A stretch of DNA of 64,000 nt from VAXT01 sp035318925 (GCA_035318925.1 DATHDS010000021.1:62001-126000); one strand, 5' to 3'. Counted from the first letter of the stretch, positions 24,333 to 32,780 are shown. A program made the numbers and translations. Notes: generated by a model from the sequence alone, not told the origin.

Positions 24333-25305
24333 GCACCGGCGCGTCGCTCGAGAGCCGCTCGAGATCGGCGTCGACCATCAGCTCGACGAGCTCGGGAAAC
24401 GACACGCGTGGCTCCCAGCCGAGCTTGGCGCGGGCTTTCGAGGCATCGCCGACGAGGTGATCGACCTCGGCCGGCCGCAGGAACTCAGGGTCGGTCTTGA
24501 CGTGCTGCTCGTGATCGAGCCCGGCGTGACCGAACGCCAGCTCGGCGAACTCCCGAACTGAGTGCGTCTCGCCGGTTGCGAGCACGAAATCCTCGGGCTC
24601 GTCCTGCTGCAACATCATCCACATGCCCTCGACGTAGTCCCCGGCGTAGCCCCAGTCCCGCTTCGAGTCGAGGTTGCCGAGGCGCAGCTCGTCGGCGAGC
24701 CCGAGCTTAATGCGCGCGACGCCGTCGCTCACCTTCCTCGTCACGAACTCGAGCCCGCGCCGGGGCGACTCGTGGTTGAAGAGGATGCCGGAGACCGCAT
24801 GGAGGCCATACGACTCGCGGTAGTTGACGGTGATGAAATGAGCGTAGACCTTCGCCACGCCGTACGGCGAGCGGGGGTAGAAGGGCGTCTGCTCGTTCTG
24901 GGGCACCTCGCGCACCTTGCCGAACATCTCTGAGGACGAGGCCTGATAGAAGCGGATGCCGGGATCGACGCGGCGGATCGCCTCGAGCAGCCGGGTAACG
25001 CCGACGGCCGTGAACTCCGCGGTCAGGACCGGCTGCTTCCAGGACGTGGGCACGAAGCTCTGCGCGCCGAGGTTGTAGACCTCGTCCGGGCGCGCCTCCT
25101 CGAGCGCCTCGGCCAGCGACGTCGGATCGAGCAGGTCGGCCTGGACGAGGGTGATCCGGTCGGTCAGATGGCTGATGCGCTCGAAGTTCTCGGTCGAGGA
25201 GCGGCGGACCATCCCGAACACCTCGTAGTCCTTGGCGAGCAGCAGATCGGCGAGATAGGAACCGTCCTGGCCGGTGATGCCGGTGATCAGCCCCCGCCTG
25301 CTCAT
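24310..25305 (-). CDS. gmd: GDP-mannose 4,6-dehydratase
   Basis: This 331-residue SDR enzyme is of standard length. GITGQDGSYLADLLL (8-22) is the dinucleotide-binding motif with the Gmd-specific QDGSYL. ASSSEMFGKV contains the catalytic Ser/Glu, and SPYGVAKVYAH the Tyr-x3-Lys pair. FNHESPRRGLEFVTRKVS and LGNLDSKRDWGYAGDYV are nearly invariant Gmd blocks. It converts GDP-D-mannose to GDP-4-keto-6-deoxy-D-mannose, the branch point to GDP-D-rhamnose or GDP-L-fucose. It is immediately downstream of rmd (GTG/ATG overlap), so the pair likely makes GDP-D-rhamnose. Confidence 0.96.
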   Translation of the reverse strand: MSRRGLITGITGQDGSYLADLLLAKDYEVFGMVRRSSTENFERISHLTDRITLVQADLLDPTSLAEALEEARPDEVYNLGAQSFVPTSWKQPVLTAEFTAVGVTRLLEAIRRVDPGIRFYQASSSEMFGKVREVPQNEQTPFYPRSPYGVAKVYAHFITVNYRESYGLHAVSGILFNHESPRRGLEFVTRKVSDGVARIKLGLADELRLGNLDSKRDWGYAGDYVEGMWMMLQQDEPEDFVLATGETHSVREFAELAFGHAGLDHEQHVKTDPEFLRPAEVDHLVGDASKARAKLGWEPRVSFPELVELMVDADLERLSSDAPVREGGFGE

Positions 25306-26198
25306 GTGCTCGCCATTCTCTCCGCCGCTGTGTGGCGCGCGAAGTCGAGCGTGTCGGCGAGCGTCTGTTCGAGCGGGATCGTGGGCGCCCAGCCGGTCGC
25401 AGCGTGCAGGCGCGACGGGTCCCCGGAGATGACGGTGAGGTCGCTCCGGCGGCTGCGGCCAGGATCCGGCTCGACCTGGATCGGGCAGCGCGCCATGCCG
25501 ACGAGCAGGTCGAGCACGTCACGCAGCTCGACGACCCGCCCGGAGGCGACGTTGTATGTCTGCGCCGGGACGGCGGGGTCGAGGAGCAGCTCGTAGGCCC
25601 GGCAGACGTCGCGGACGTCCGTGATGTCGCGCTGCGAAGAGAGATCGCCGACGAGCACGCTCCCTCCACCGGCCTCCTCTGCGCGAGCGATCTGCGCCGT
25701 CCAGGAGCCGACCGCGAACCGCTCGTCGCGCCCCGGGCCCTCGTGCTGGAAGGCGCGTGCGACGACCACGTCGAGCCCGGAGCGGCTCGCGAGCCCGCAG
25801 GCGATCTCGGCAGCCGCCTTCGAAGCGGCGTACTGCGAGATCGGTGCGAGGGGAGCGTCCTCGGGCGTGGGGACCTGGTCGGCCCGCCCGTAGACCTCGC
25901 CGGTCGACACCATCAGGATCCGCGCGCCCGGTGCATCGGCCCGGGCAGCCTCCAGGAGATTGACGGCGCCGACGACGTTGACCCGCCAGGCCGCTCCGGG
26001 ATCCTCGGCCGAAGCCGTCACGGAGGAGACTGCCGCGAGGTGCACGATCGCCCCCGGCGAGCTCGATCGCACCGTCTCCGCGAGAGCCGGGGCGTCGGTG
26101 ACGTCCACGTCGGTCGGCAGCCCCTGCTCCCCCAGTTGCGCGAGCAGGTTGGAGCCGGCGAAGCCTTGCGGCCCGGTGACGAGAATCGGCCTCGTCAC
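25302..26198 (-). CDS. rmd: GDP-4-keto-6-deoxy-D-mannose reductase (Rmd-like SDR)
   Basis: 298 residues. LVTGPQGFAGSNLLAQL is the N-terminal nucleotide-binding loop, VSTGEVYG holds the catalytic Ser/Thr region, and SQYAASKAAAE is the Tyr-x3-Lys pair. ARAFQHEGPGRDERFAVGSW and VGDLSSQRDITDVRDVCRAY are the blocks that separate Rmd (GDP-D-rhamnose forming) from GDP-fucose synthase. Adjacency to gmd supports the call. It begins with a GTG one base after the DUF2304 gene and overlaps the gmd start by four bases. The enzyme is soluble and uses NAD(P)H. Confidence 0.82.
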   Translation of the reverse strand: MTRPILVTGPQGFAGSNLLAQLGEQGLPTDVDVTDAPALAETVRSSSPGAIVHLAAVSSVTASAEDPGAAWRVNVVGAVNLLEAARADAPGARILMVSTGEVYGRADQVPTPEDAPLAPISQYAASKAAAEIACGLASRSGLDVVVARAFQHEGPGRDERFAVGSWTAQIARAEEAGGGSVLVGDLSSQRDITDVRDVCRAYELLLDPAVPAQTYNVASGRVVELRDVLDLLVGMARCPIQVEPDPGRSRRSDLTVISGDPSRLHAATGWAPTIPLEQTLADTLDFARHTAAERMAST

Positions 26199-26199
26199 G

Positions 26200-26565
26200 C
26201 TAGGCAGGCGGAGCTTCCCGGGCGTGCTGTTCGAGGCGGAGCTCGAGCATCGCGACCCGTTGCGTGAGCGCCGTGTTCTGCTCCGAGAGCTTGGAGATCA
26301 CCGTCGAGTAGTGGAGGAGCACGACGAGGATGAACGCCGAGCCCAGGACGAACAGAGCCGACGGCGGATAGGCGATGCCCGTCGCGTCCGCGAGCTTCCC
26401 GAGCGCGTCCGTCCAGAGTGCGAACACGAGTATGACGCAACCGGTGAGCAGCCAGAGCAGCGCGTAGCGCTCCTGGAGCCTGCGGCTGCGGATCAGCTCG
26501 AGCACCACGAGCAGGAGCGCGGACGCGGAGACCGCGGCGACGATGGAGACGCGAAGCGGAATCAT
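26200..26565 (-). CDS. DUF2304 small membrane protein, first copy
   Basis: 121 residues. Three hydrophobic helices (about 5-24, 38-57 and 70-90) enclose LIRSRRLQERYALLWLLTG and AYPPSALFVLGS, the two signature segments of DUF2304. A C-terminal helical tail with a heptad-like pattern (VISKLSEQNTALTQRVAMLE) follows. DUF2304 proteins are frequent partners of DPM-like GT2 enzymes in polysaccharide loci and may anchor or flip the polyprenyl-linked product; the molecular role is not established. The ATG overlaps the stop of the partner GT2 (ATGA). A second copy of the pair is at 31665-32743. Confidence 0.88.
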   Translation of the reverse strand: MIPLRVSIVAAVSASALLLVVLELIRSRRLQERYALLWLLTGCVILVFALWTDALGKLADATGIAYPPSALFVLGSAFILVVLLHYSTVISKLSEQNTALTQRVAMLELRLEQHAREAPPA

Positions 26566-27356
26566 GAGTCTTCCTCCAGTTGGACGGCCTTTCTGCGAAA
26601 CATGCTGATGAAGACGGCGATCACCACCTTGACCGTGTAGTAGAGCGAGATCGGGGTCGTGAGCGAGGATCGTCCCGAGGTTCGCTCGCGCATCCGGACC
26701 GGGACCTCCTCGATCCGCAGGCCGTACCTGACCGCCATCACCGTCGCCTCGATCGTCTCGAGATAGCCGTGGGGGTAGTCGACTGCGAACAGCGAGAGTG
26801 CGCGGCGATTGACGGCGCGGAACGACGAGCTCGTGTCGCTCAGGGATTTTCCCGTCAGCAGCGAGACGAAGGCGGCGAAGATCCTCATCCCGAGTCGCCG
26901 GACCGGCGGAGCGCGGTACTTGCCTGCGCCCGCGAAGCGCGAACCGATGACGATGTCGGCTCGTCCGTCCAGCACGGGCGCCACGATGAGCGGGAGCTCT
27001 TGCGGATCGTGCTGCCCGTCGCCGTCGATCTGCACGACGAGGTCGCACTCGAGCTCTCTCGCGGCCTGAAATCCGGTCTGCACGGCGCCCCCGATGCCGA
27101 GGTTGCACGCGAGGCGAAGCACACGAGCGCCGGCTTCCGCCGCAATGACCGCCGTCTTGTCGTACGACCCGTCGTCGACGACGATGATCTCCATCCCGGG
27201 GTCGACGGCGCGAATCTCCTCAATGACACCGGCGATGGTCTCCGCCTCGTTCCAGGCAGGAACGACGGCAGCCCGACGGTGGGCGTGGAGCCTCGGGTCG
27301 AGCGCCACGGGGGCGACCTCGGAAACCTCGGCTGATACGGGGGTGGAAGCGGCCAT
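26562..27356 (-). CDS. DPM1-like GT2 (polyprenyl-phosphate sugar transferase), first copy
   Basis: 264 residues. A short N-terminal extension is followed by AVVPAWNEAETIAGVIEEIR, IIVVDDGSYDKT, LGIGGAVQTGFQAA and QIDGDGQHDPQEL (the DGDGQHD metal site), all diagnostic of dolichol/polyprenyl-phosphate mannose synthase-like GT2. DTSSSFRAVNRRAL and the C-terminal VRMRERTSGRSSLT segment near the membrane match the soluble DPM1 type with no TM tail. It would load a sugar on undecaprenyl phosphate for the GT-C enzyme. It leads a six-gene minus-strand operon. A TATCAT box lies 12 bases upstream of the ATG, in the 43-base gap after the GT at 27400. Confidence 0.9.
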   Translation of the reverse strand: MAASTPVSAEVSEVAPVALDPRLHAHRRAAVVPAWNEAETIAGVIEEIRAVDPGMEIIVVDDGSYDKTAVIAAEAGARVLRLACNLGIGGAVQTGFQAARELECDLVVQIDGDGQHDPQELPLIVAPVLDGRADIVIGSRFAGAGKYRAPPVRRLGMRIFAAFVSLLTGKSLSDTSSSFRAVNRRALSLFAVDYPHGYLETIEATVMAVRYGLRIEEVPVRMRERTSGRSSLTTPISLYYTVKVVIAVFISMFRRKAVQLEEDS

Positions 27357-27399
27357 GGCCCGGGGGTGATGATAGGTCGAGGATGTAAGCCCCGAGTTA

Positions 27400-28467
27400 T
27401 CAGGACGAAGCGGGAACGGCTCCCGACTCCGCTTGTAGAGCCGGGGCGTAGCCCTCGAGCACCTCTCTGGCGACGGCGCGTGGATCGTGGTGGGCCTCGA
27501 CGAAGCGTCTGCCCTGCTCGGCGGCCCGCCGCCGGCGCGCGGGATCGGTGACGAGCGCCCGCAGGTCATCGGCGAGCGTCTCCGGGGTCGTTCGCACGAT
27601 CGGCAGCTGCGCGCCGAACGGATTGTCCTCGGGCACGTCCTCCTTGATGTACGCGAGCGCCGGCCTGCCACAGGCCATCGCCTCGACCGCGAACCCGCCG
27701 TACCAACCGATCAGCACCTGGTCGACGACGACGTGGGCCTGCCGGACACGCTCGACCACTTCGTTCCGTGACACGCCTCCGATGAGATCGAGGCGAACGG
27801 GCAGCCCTTCGCTTCTCAGTGCCTCGATAGCCGCGACGACGTGTCTCGTGCCCTTGACGTTGACATCGGTCGGGGCATGCGCGATGACGATCTCGTCCGA
27901 CTCGGGCTCGGGCGAGGGGAGAACCTCGCGCGGGTCGACGCTCGCATACGGACAGAAGGTCGCACCCGGCAGCCATTCCCGCAGATCGGGATTGAGATAG
28001 AAGACCCGGTCCGCGAAGCGCAGCGCCCTGCGCGCCGCCGGCTGCCGGTACCGGTCGAACGCGAGGCAGTCCGGCCTGCGACACGGGCAGGCCGCCGCCG
28101 GCCGCACGTCGGAGCCCTGGTAGGTGACGAAGACGGTCTTTCCGAGCCGCTTGAGGAGCCTCAGCTCGTCGAAGACGTGGCCGAGCTGGCGCACGGTCAG
28201 TAGCGTGAGGCCGAAGTTGAAATGGAAGAGGTCGTACTTCCGCACGGAGCGGGCGAGAAACGCGCCCCGGCGTGCGAAACGCAGCCAGATCGGACGGTCG
28301 ATCCCCGCCCGCAGGTCGATATCCGTCCCGTAGCCGAACGGCCCGGACGAGAAGACGGCCACGTCGCTCTGCAGGCCGAGCTCGCGTTCCGCCCGAGAGA
28401 GCCCGTACGCCTGACCGCCGACGTCGAGCGGTGCGTGGAGGATCCTCGGGGGCCGGTCCGCGGTCAC
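27400..28467 (-). CDS. GT4-like glycosyltransferase with a CxCx4C insert
   Basis: 355 residues of GT-B fold. HAPLDVGGQAYGLSRAERELG is the N-terminal loop, and FHFNFGLTLL and VTYQGSDVRP complete the acceptor domain. IAHAPTDVNVKGTRHVVAAI and WYGGFAVEAMACGRPALAYI (E-x7-type donor site) form the C-domain. Right after GSDVRPAAA the sequence CPCRRPDC provides three cysteines, as if a small metal site or disulfide loop were inserted between N-domain strands. It starts with a GTG overlapping the stop of the GT at 28464. The substrate is unknown. Confidence 0.82.
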   Translation of the reverse strand: MTADRPPRILHAPLDVGGQAYGLSRAERELGLQSDVAVFSSGPFGYGTDIDLRAGIDRPIWLRFARRGAFLARSVRKYDLFHFNFGLTLLTVRQLGHVFDELRLLKRLGKTVFVTYQGSDVRPAAACPCRRPDCLAFDRYRQPAARRALRFADRVFYLNPDLREWLPGATFCPYASVDPREVLPSPEPESDEIVIAHAPTDVNVKGTRHVVAAIEALRSEGLPVRLDLIGGVSRNEVVERVRQAHVVVDQVLIGWYGGFAVEAMACGRPALAYIKEDVPEDNPFGAQLPIVRTTPETLADDLRALVTDPARRRRAAEQGRRFVEAHHDPRAVAREVLEGYAPALQAESGAVPASS

Positions 28468-29708
28468 AGGACGTCCTCGATCAGCGCCGCCAGGCGCTCG
28501 ACCAACCGCGGGTAGGAGTAGCGCTCGAGCACCTCGTCTCGGCCGTCCACTTTAAGCGGGTCCGTCACGACTCGGCGAAGCGTCTCCGCGATTGCCGCCG
28601 GATCGGTCGCGGAGGTCGCGAGCCCGGCTCCTGCATCCGCGACGATGCGCGCGGCCTCCGTTCCCTCGCCGAGGACGAGAATCGGCCTCTTCGCGGCGAG
28701 GTACTCGAAGACCTTGCCGGTGGCGACGCTGCTCCTGCTCGGCCCTTCGGTGACGATGACCAGCGTGTCCGCGGCGCGCTGAAGCGCCAGCGCGTGAGGC
28801 CGTTCGAGCCACCCGGCGACCTTGACGAGGCCGGAGAGGTCGTCGGCGGCCAGCAGCTCTTGCTCTCGTGCCGACAGCGCGCCGACGAAGACGACCTCTA
28901 GCCCGTCTGCCACCTCGGGCGACTCGCGTCGCACCCGCCGCAGGGCCTTCAGCAGCGGAACGGGTGAGCTGCGCGCCGCCTCCATGCGGCCGGTGTGCAC
29001 GAACGAATGGCGGCCGGGGTCGAGGAGCGAGTCGCCGCCTTCCGCCGCCGGGAGCTCCTCCGGGTCGAAGCCGTTCGTGACCAGCACTGCGCGCCCGCCG
29101 AGGCGTGCGACCAGGTCCTCGACGATCGGCTCCGTCACTCCGATCATCGCGCTCGCCCTGCGTGCAACCTTCCGCTCGAGCGCGGCGTCCAGCCTGCGCT
29201 GGCCTCTCGTCGGCCACGCGGCCCGGGGAGGCTCGAAGGTCCAGCCGTCCCGCAGCTCGGCGATCCAGGGCAGGCCGCGCCTGGCGAGGGCGAGCCCGAC
29301 GAGATGTGCCGACTGTGGCGGCGAGGTCGTGAGCACGACGTCGAAGTCGCCTTTGCGGGCGAGCGAGAGCGCGCGGGGCAGCACGAACGGGAGCCAGGTG
29401 CCGACCGCGAGGTCGGGCACGACGACGGATTCGAGGCGGCTCGGCGGGCTGTACCCCGACTCGCCGCCGCCGGTCATCGCATCGAAGTGACCTCTGCGCC
29501 AGTTCAGCCGCGTCGCCAGCGCGTCGCCGGTCCGGACGACCTCGGTGGCGCCTTCTATCGGCCCCTTTCCGGAGGTGCGTGACGTGAGCACGGTGACCCG
29601 GTGGCCGAGCCGGCCGAGGTACTTCGCAAAGGCGCCGACCCGCCTGGCTGCGATGAGGCCCGAGGGCGGGCTCAGCTGCGCGACGAGCAGGATCGACCGG
29701 CCCGGCAC
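28464..29708 (-). CDS. Glycosyltransferase family 4 (WbuB/capsule-type)
   Basis: 414 residues. ILLVAQLSPPSGLIAARRVGAFAKYLGRLGH (N-terminal Gly-rich loop with the acceptor Arg residues; the key part is GLIAARR) and DVVLTTSPPQSAHLVGLA are found in the WbuB-like GT4 group that uses UDP-sugars on lipid acceptors. IAELRDGWTFEP is the usual RD-W segment. HTGRMEAARSSP begins the donor domain and GKVFEYLAAKRPILVLGEG carries the donor-side Glu. It is 1 base after the upstream methyltransferase stop and 4 bases overlapping the next GT. The call to GT4 is firm; the sugar is not determined. Confidence 0.88.
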   Translation of the reverse strand: MPGRSILLVAQLSPPSGLIAARRVGAFAKYLGRLGHRVTVLTSRTSGKGPIEGATEVVRTGDALATRLNWRRGHFDAMTGGGESGYSPPSRLESVVVPDLAVGTWLPFVLPRALSLARKGDFDVVLTTSPPQSAHLVGLALARRGLPWIAELRDGWTFEPPRAAWPTRGQRRLDAALERKVARRASAMIGVTEPIVEDLVARLGGRAVLVTNGFDPEELPAAEGGDSLLDPGRHSFVHTGRMEAARSSPVPLLKALRRVRRESPEVADGLEVVFVGALSAREQELLAADDLSGLVKVAGWLERPHALALQRAADTLVIVTEGPSRSSVATGKVFEYLAAKRPILVLGEGTEAARIVADAGAGLATSATDPAAIAETLRRVVTDPLKVDGRDEVLERYSYPRLVERLAALIEDVL

Positions 29709-29709
29709 G

Positions 29710-30636
29710 CTACTCCTCTGCCTTCACGGCGACGGCATTCAGGATGTCGCCCCCGCCCGTGGCCGAGTTGAGGAGCGCGCTGACCGGGGCGAGCGCAAGG
29801 CTGGTCGCGATCACGCCGTACCGCCCAACGCCACGGTCGAGCCGGCGCCGGCCGAGGAGGCGGTACTGGAGGCTTCCCGGAAGCCCGTCGATGCTCGTCG
29901 AGGTCGCGACTGTGAGCGGCGCGAAGCCCTGGCGGCGAAGCAGGAGCTCGAGGCCGCGCGGCGAGAAGTGCGTCCGGTGGCGAGGCAGGTCGAGGTGAAA
30001 CCAGCGCCCGCCGAACCGGCGACGCTGCCACGAGCCGAAGTTCGGCAGCGAGACGAGGAGCAGGCCCCCGTCCCGGAGCAGGCCGCGCGCGGCGGCGAGG
30101 TCGGCTGCTGGGTCGGCCACGTGCTCGAGCGAGTGCTGGAAGACGACGGCGTCGTATCCGCCCGGCAACTCCCCCGCGGTCGTCGTCAGCGTCCCACACA
30201 CGCTATGCACACCTCTTCCTCGCGCCTCCTCGCACGCATCCTCGGAGGGCTCGAGCCCCGTCACCTCCCAGCCCTGCTCGCGGAGGACGACGCCGAGGTC
30301 TCCCCGGCCGCTGCCGACGTCGAGCAGCCGCCCGGGTTGTTCTGGGCGCAGCGCTCCCAGCGGAGGCGCCTGCAGCGCCCGGCGATAGCGCAGCCGGAAG
30401 AGGAGCGTCGCGAGCCCTCGCAGCGCCGTGTTCCCGGGCAGCCGGTGTGCGTCGTAGGACCGGGGGTAGAACCCGGCGAGCTCCTCCGCGGAGACGGCGG
30501 GCATGGTTCGGCCGGTGGCGCACTCGGGACAGACGTAGACCTCGAACGTCCCCGGGGTGCCGAACAACCGATCGGGCCCGCGGAGCGAGGGCTCGTCCGG
30601 GAGCTGCGCTCCGCAAGCGGGACACGCGTCGCTCAC
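29710..30636 (-). CDS. Zinc-ribbon SAM methyltransferase
   Basis: 308 residues. The N-terminal CPACG and VCPECATGR pairs (CxxC...CxxC, about 5-40) form a zinc ribbon. AEELAGFYPRSYDAHR links it to a class I domain: GRLLDVGSGRGDLGVVL (motif I), VTGLEPSEDACEEA (acidic site) and YDAVVFQHSLEHVADPAADL (motif II). LVSLPNFGSWQRRRFGGRWFH follows (LPN then a WFH block), typical of glycan or nucleotide-sugar C-/O-methyltransferases. The C-terminus has hydrophobic stretches that may touch the membrane. It is 1 base from the upstream GT2 stop. The methylated sugar is unknown. Confidence 0.87.
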   Translation of the reverse strand: MSDACPACGAQLPDEPSLRGPDRLFGTPGTFEVYVCPECATGRTMPAVSAEELAGFYPRSYDAHRLPGNTALRGLATLLFRLRYRRALQAPPLGALRPEQPGRLLDVGSGRGDLGVVLREQGWEVTGLEPSEDACEEARGRGVHSVCGTLTTTAGELPGGYDAVVFQHSLEHVADPAADLAAARGLLRDGGLLLVSLPNFGSWQRRRFGGRWFHLDLPRHRTHFSPRGLELLLRRQGFAPLTVATSTSIDGLPGSLQYRLLGRRRLDRGVGRYGVIATSLALAPVSALLNSATGGGDILNAVAVKAEE

Positions 30637-30637
30637 G

Positions 30638-31633
30638 TCACGTGCGATTCGAGACTCGTCGGGCCAACCCGAGCCGCCCGAGCCGCCGCTGCTCGGCGAG
30701 GGCTTCGCCGAAAGACGCGAGGTGCCGGGTCGCCTCGCGGCGCTCCTGCGGGAGCCTGGCCCGCCGCTCGCGGGCCATCAGGCGCAGGCCGTCGCGCCAC
30801 CCGCGGGCGACGGCACTCAACGCGGGGCGGCTCCTTGTCTGAGCGAGCGTCATCGCGTCGAAGGCGCCCGAGGCGAGCACCGAGGCGACGAGCGCCGGGG
30901 TCGAGAGATGGCGCGCGGCGTTCAACAGCCGGTTGCGAGACGACCAGTAGATCCGCAGCGGCGACTGGTGCGGGCCTGAGGCGTGGCCACTCTCGTGCCT
31001 GGAGGCGCTGCTGGGATGGAGGACGACCTTCCCCGGCACGCGCAGGCAGTAATCGGCCTCCTCGCCGTACATGAAGATCGGCTCGTAGAACCCGTCGAGA
31101 ACGAGGAAGTCGGAGCGCCGGACCATCATCAAGCCGCCGCTCGCCGCCGCCACCTCGATCGGCTCTTCCGGGGCGGCCGACCTCGGCATGCCCATCTGCC
31201 GGCCGTACGCAGCTGTGTTCGGAGCGAGGCCGAGCCCGACGGACTCCAGGGTCTCGCCGTCCTGCGTCAGCATGAGCCCGGTCGCGACCGAGACGGACTC
31301 GTCGTCGAGCAGCTCCCGCAGCGGGCGATCCCAGTCCTCCTCGACGAGGCTGTCGAAGTTGACGAAGGCAAGCAGCCGCCCGAGTGCCGCCTCGGCGCCC
31401 CGGTTACAGCCCGCGCAGAAGCCGATGTTCTCGTCGAAGCGAAGCGCGCGCGCTTTGTCCCAGAGCTGCGGGGCGTCCTGCCAGCTGCCATCGGTCGAGC
31501 CCGAGTCGACCACGATCCCCTCAACGCTCTCGGTGTTCGTGTTCAGGGCGAGGGCGCGCAGCGCGGCCGGCAGACAGTCGGCGCCGTTGTGGTTGACGAG
31601 AACGATGGAGAGCTCGAGCTCTGAGGGGCTCAC
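30638..31633 (-). CDS. Glycosyltransferase family 2 (rhamnosyltransferase-like)
   Basis: 331 residues of GT-A fold. ELSIVLVNHNGADCLPAALRAL and GIVVDSGSTDGS are the nucleotide-binding core; FDENIGFCAGCNRGAEAALG and LLAFVNFDSLVEEDW occupy the DxD position (here NFDS). MYGEEADYCLRVPG is the equivalent of the ED motif with Glu-Glu-Ala-Asp. A basic C-terminal tail (RERRARLPQERREATRH) may bind membrane phospholipid. It leads a four-gene minus-strand operon (GT2, zinc-ribbon methyltransferase, GT4, GT4). TATAAC lies 7 bases before its GTG. Confidence 0.87.
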   Translation of the reverse strand: MSPSELELSIVLVNHNGADCLPAALRALALNTNTESVEGIVVDSGSTDGSWQDAPQLWDKARALRFDENIGFCAGCNRGAEAALGRLLAFVNFDSLVEEDWDRPLRELLDDESVSVATGLMLTQDGETLESVGLGLAPNTAAYGRQMGMPRSAAPEEPIEVAAASGGLMMVRRSDFLVLDGFYEPIFMYGEEADYCLRVPGKVVLHPSSASRHESGHASGPHQSPLRIYWSSRNRLLNAARHLSTPALVASVLASGAFDAMTLAQTRSRPALSAVARGWRDGLRLMARERRARLPQERREATRHLASFGEALAEQRRLGRLGLARRVSNRT

Positions 31634-31640
31634 GCCCGCA

Positions 31641-31646
31641 GTTATA
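31641..31646 (-). promoter_or_regulatory. Close-set -10 box (TATAAC) for the operon led by the GT2 at 31633
   Basis: On the minus strand TATAAC ends 7 bases before the GTG at 31633. No Shine-Dalgarno is visible. Confidence 0.5.
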
Positions 31647-31664
31647 TCGGGGCGCGCTTAGCGC

Positions 31665-32039
31665 TCAGGCGGCGCGGCGATCGCCCTGGCGGGCGTTCTG
31701 GCGTTCGGCCTCGAGCAGCGCGAGACGCTGAGCGAGCGTCTTGTTCTCCTCGGACAGGCGCGAGAGCACCGTCGAATAGTGCAGGAGCACGACGAGCACG
31801 AAGAGGCCCGCGACCATGTACAGGGCCGAAGGCGGGTACGCGACGCCCGCCGCGCGCGCGAGCCCGTAGAGGGCTCCACGCCAGACGGCGAGCACGAGCA
31901 TGACGAGCCCGGTGACGATCCAGAGCAGCGCGTAGCGCTCATGGAGCTTGCGCCGCCGGATGAGCTCGATGACGACTCCGAGAACGACCAGGACGGCGAA
32001 GCCCGCGACGAGTGTGAGACGTCCGGAGGAGTAGGTCAT
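31665..32039 (-). CDS. DUF2304 small membrane protein, second copy
   Basis: 124 residues with the same plan as the copy at 26200: helices around 8-27, 40-59 and 72-92, the signature LIRRRKLHERYALLWIVTG, AYPPSALYMVAG, and a helical tail (VLSRLSEENKTLAQRLALLE). Identity with the first copy is high in helices and lower in tails, as for paralogues diverging after duplication. Its ATG overlaps the stop of its own DPM-like GT2. The probable role is anchoring or membrane partnering of that enzyme. Confidence 0.88.
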   Translation of the reverse strand: MTYSSGRLTLVAGFAVLVVLGVVIELIRRRKLHERYALLWIVTGLVMLVLAVWRGALYGLARAAGVAYPPSALYMVAGLFVLVVLLHYSTVLSRLSEENKTLAQRLALLEAERQNARQGDRRAA

Positions 32040-32743
32040 TTGGCGAGGGCCGGGCGCGGGCGCAGGAGGCCGACGAAGAGGGCGAGCGAGACCTTGCCCA
32101 TGTAGTAGAGCGAGCGGAAGAGCGTGATCGAGGATCGGCCCGCTTCGCGCTGGCGCATGGTGACCGGGACCTCGACCAGGCGCAGCCGGTGCCGGAAGAT
32201 GAGCACGGTCGCCTCGACCTCGGGGTAGTCGTAGGGATACTCGTCGGCGAAGAGCACGATCGCGCGCTCGTTCATGGCCCGGAAGCCGGATGTCGTGTCG
32301 GTCACGCGCTGGCGGACGATCAGCGAGACGAGCCCGGCGAAGACGCCGATGCCGATGCGGCGGGCGACCGAAGGGCGGTATGTGCCATCACCGGCAAAGC
32401 GAGTGCCGACGGCGACGTCGGCGCGGCCGGCGAGGATCGGCTCGAGCAGCCTCTCGATCTCACGAGGGTCGTGCTGCCCGTCGCCATCGACCTGGACCGC
32501 GAGCTCGCAGCCGCGGCGCCTGGCCCATTCGAGGCCGGTCTGCACGGCCCCGCCGATGCCGAGGTTGAAGGGGAGCTGGACGACCTGGGCGCCGGCGCGA
32601 CGTGCGACGGCTGCCGTGTCGTCGGTCGAGCCGTCGTCGACGACGACGATCTCGAACTCGGGCTGAGTTGCCTGGAGCTCGGCGACGATGCCCGCGATCG
32701 AGCGGGCCTCGTTGTAGGCAGGGACGATGGCCGCTTTCCGCAC
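32036..32743 (-). CDS. DPM1-like GT2 (polyprenyl-phosphate sugar transferase), second copy
   Basis: 235 residues from the GTG at 32743 (an ATG at 32803 would add 20 unlikely residues that cross a hairpin). AAIVPAYNEARSIAGIVAEL, EIVVVDDGSTDDT, LGIGGAVQTGLEWA and QVDGDGQHDPREIE (metal site) mark a DPM1-type GT2. DTTSGFRAMNERAI and VTMRQREAGRSSIT close it. It is paralogous to 26562-27356, each with its DUF2304 partner. It would make an undecaprenyl-phosphate sugar; why two such pairs are needed (two different sugars, or redundancy) is open. Confidence 0.88.
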   Translation of the reverse strand: MRKAAIVPAYNEARSIAGIVAELQATQPEFEIVVVDDGSTDDTAAVARRAGAQVVQLPFNLGIGGAVQTGLEWARRRGCELAVQVDGDGQHDPREIERLLEPILAGRADVAVGTRFAGDGTYRPSVARRIGIGVFAGLVSLIVRQRVTDTTSGFRAMNERAIVLFADEYPYDYPEVEATVLIFRHRLRLVEVPVTMRQREAGRSSITLFRSLYYMGKVSLALFVGLLRPRPALAK

Positions 32744-32747
32744 ACCG

Positions 32748-32753
32748 CCTATA
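32748..32753 (-). promoter_or_regulatory. Possible -10 box (TATAGG) for the second DPM-like pair
   Basis: TATAGG on the minus strand lies 4 bases before the GTG at 32743. The overlapping GATATA gives a 6-base spacer. This is weaker than the other boxes. Confidence 0.3.
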
Positions 32754-32780
32754 TCGGCGGTTTTCTCCCGACGATTAAGC

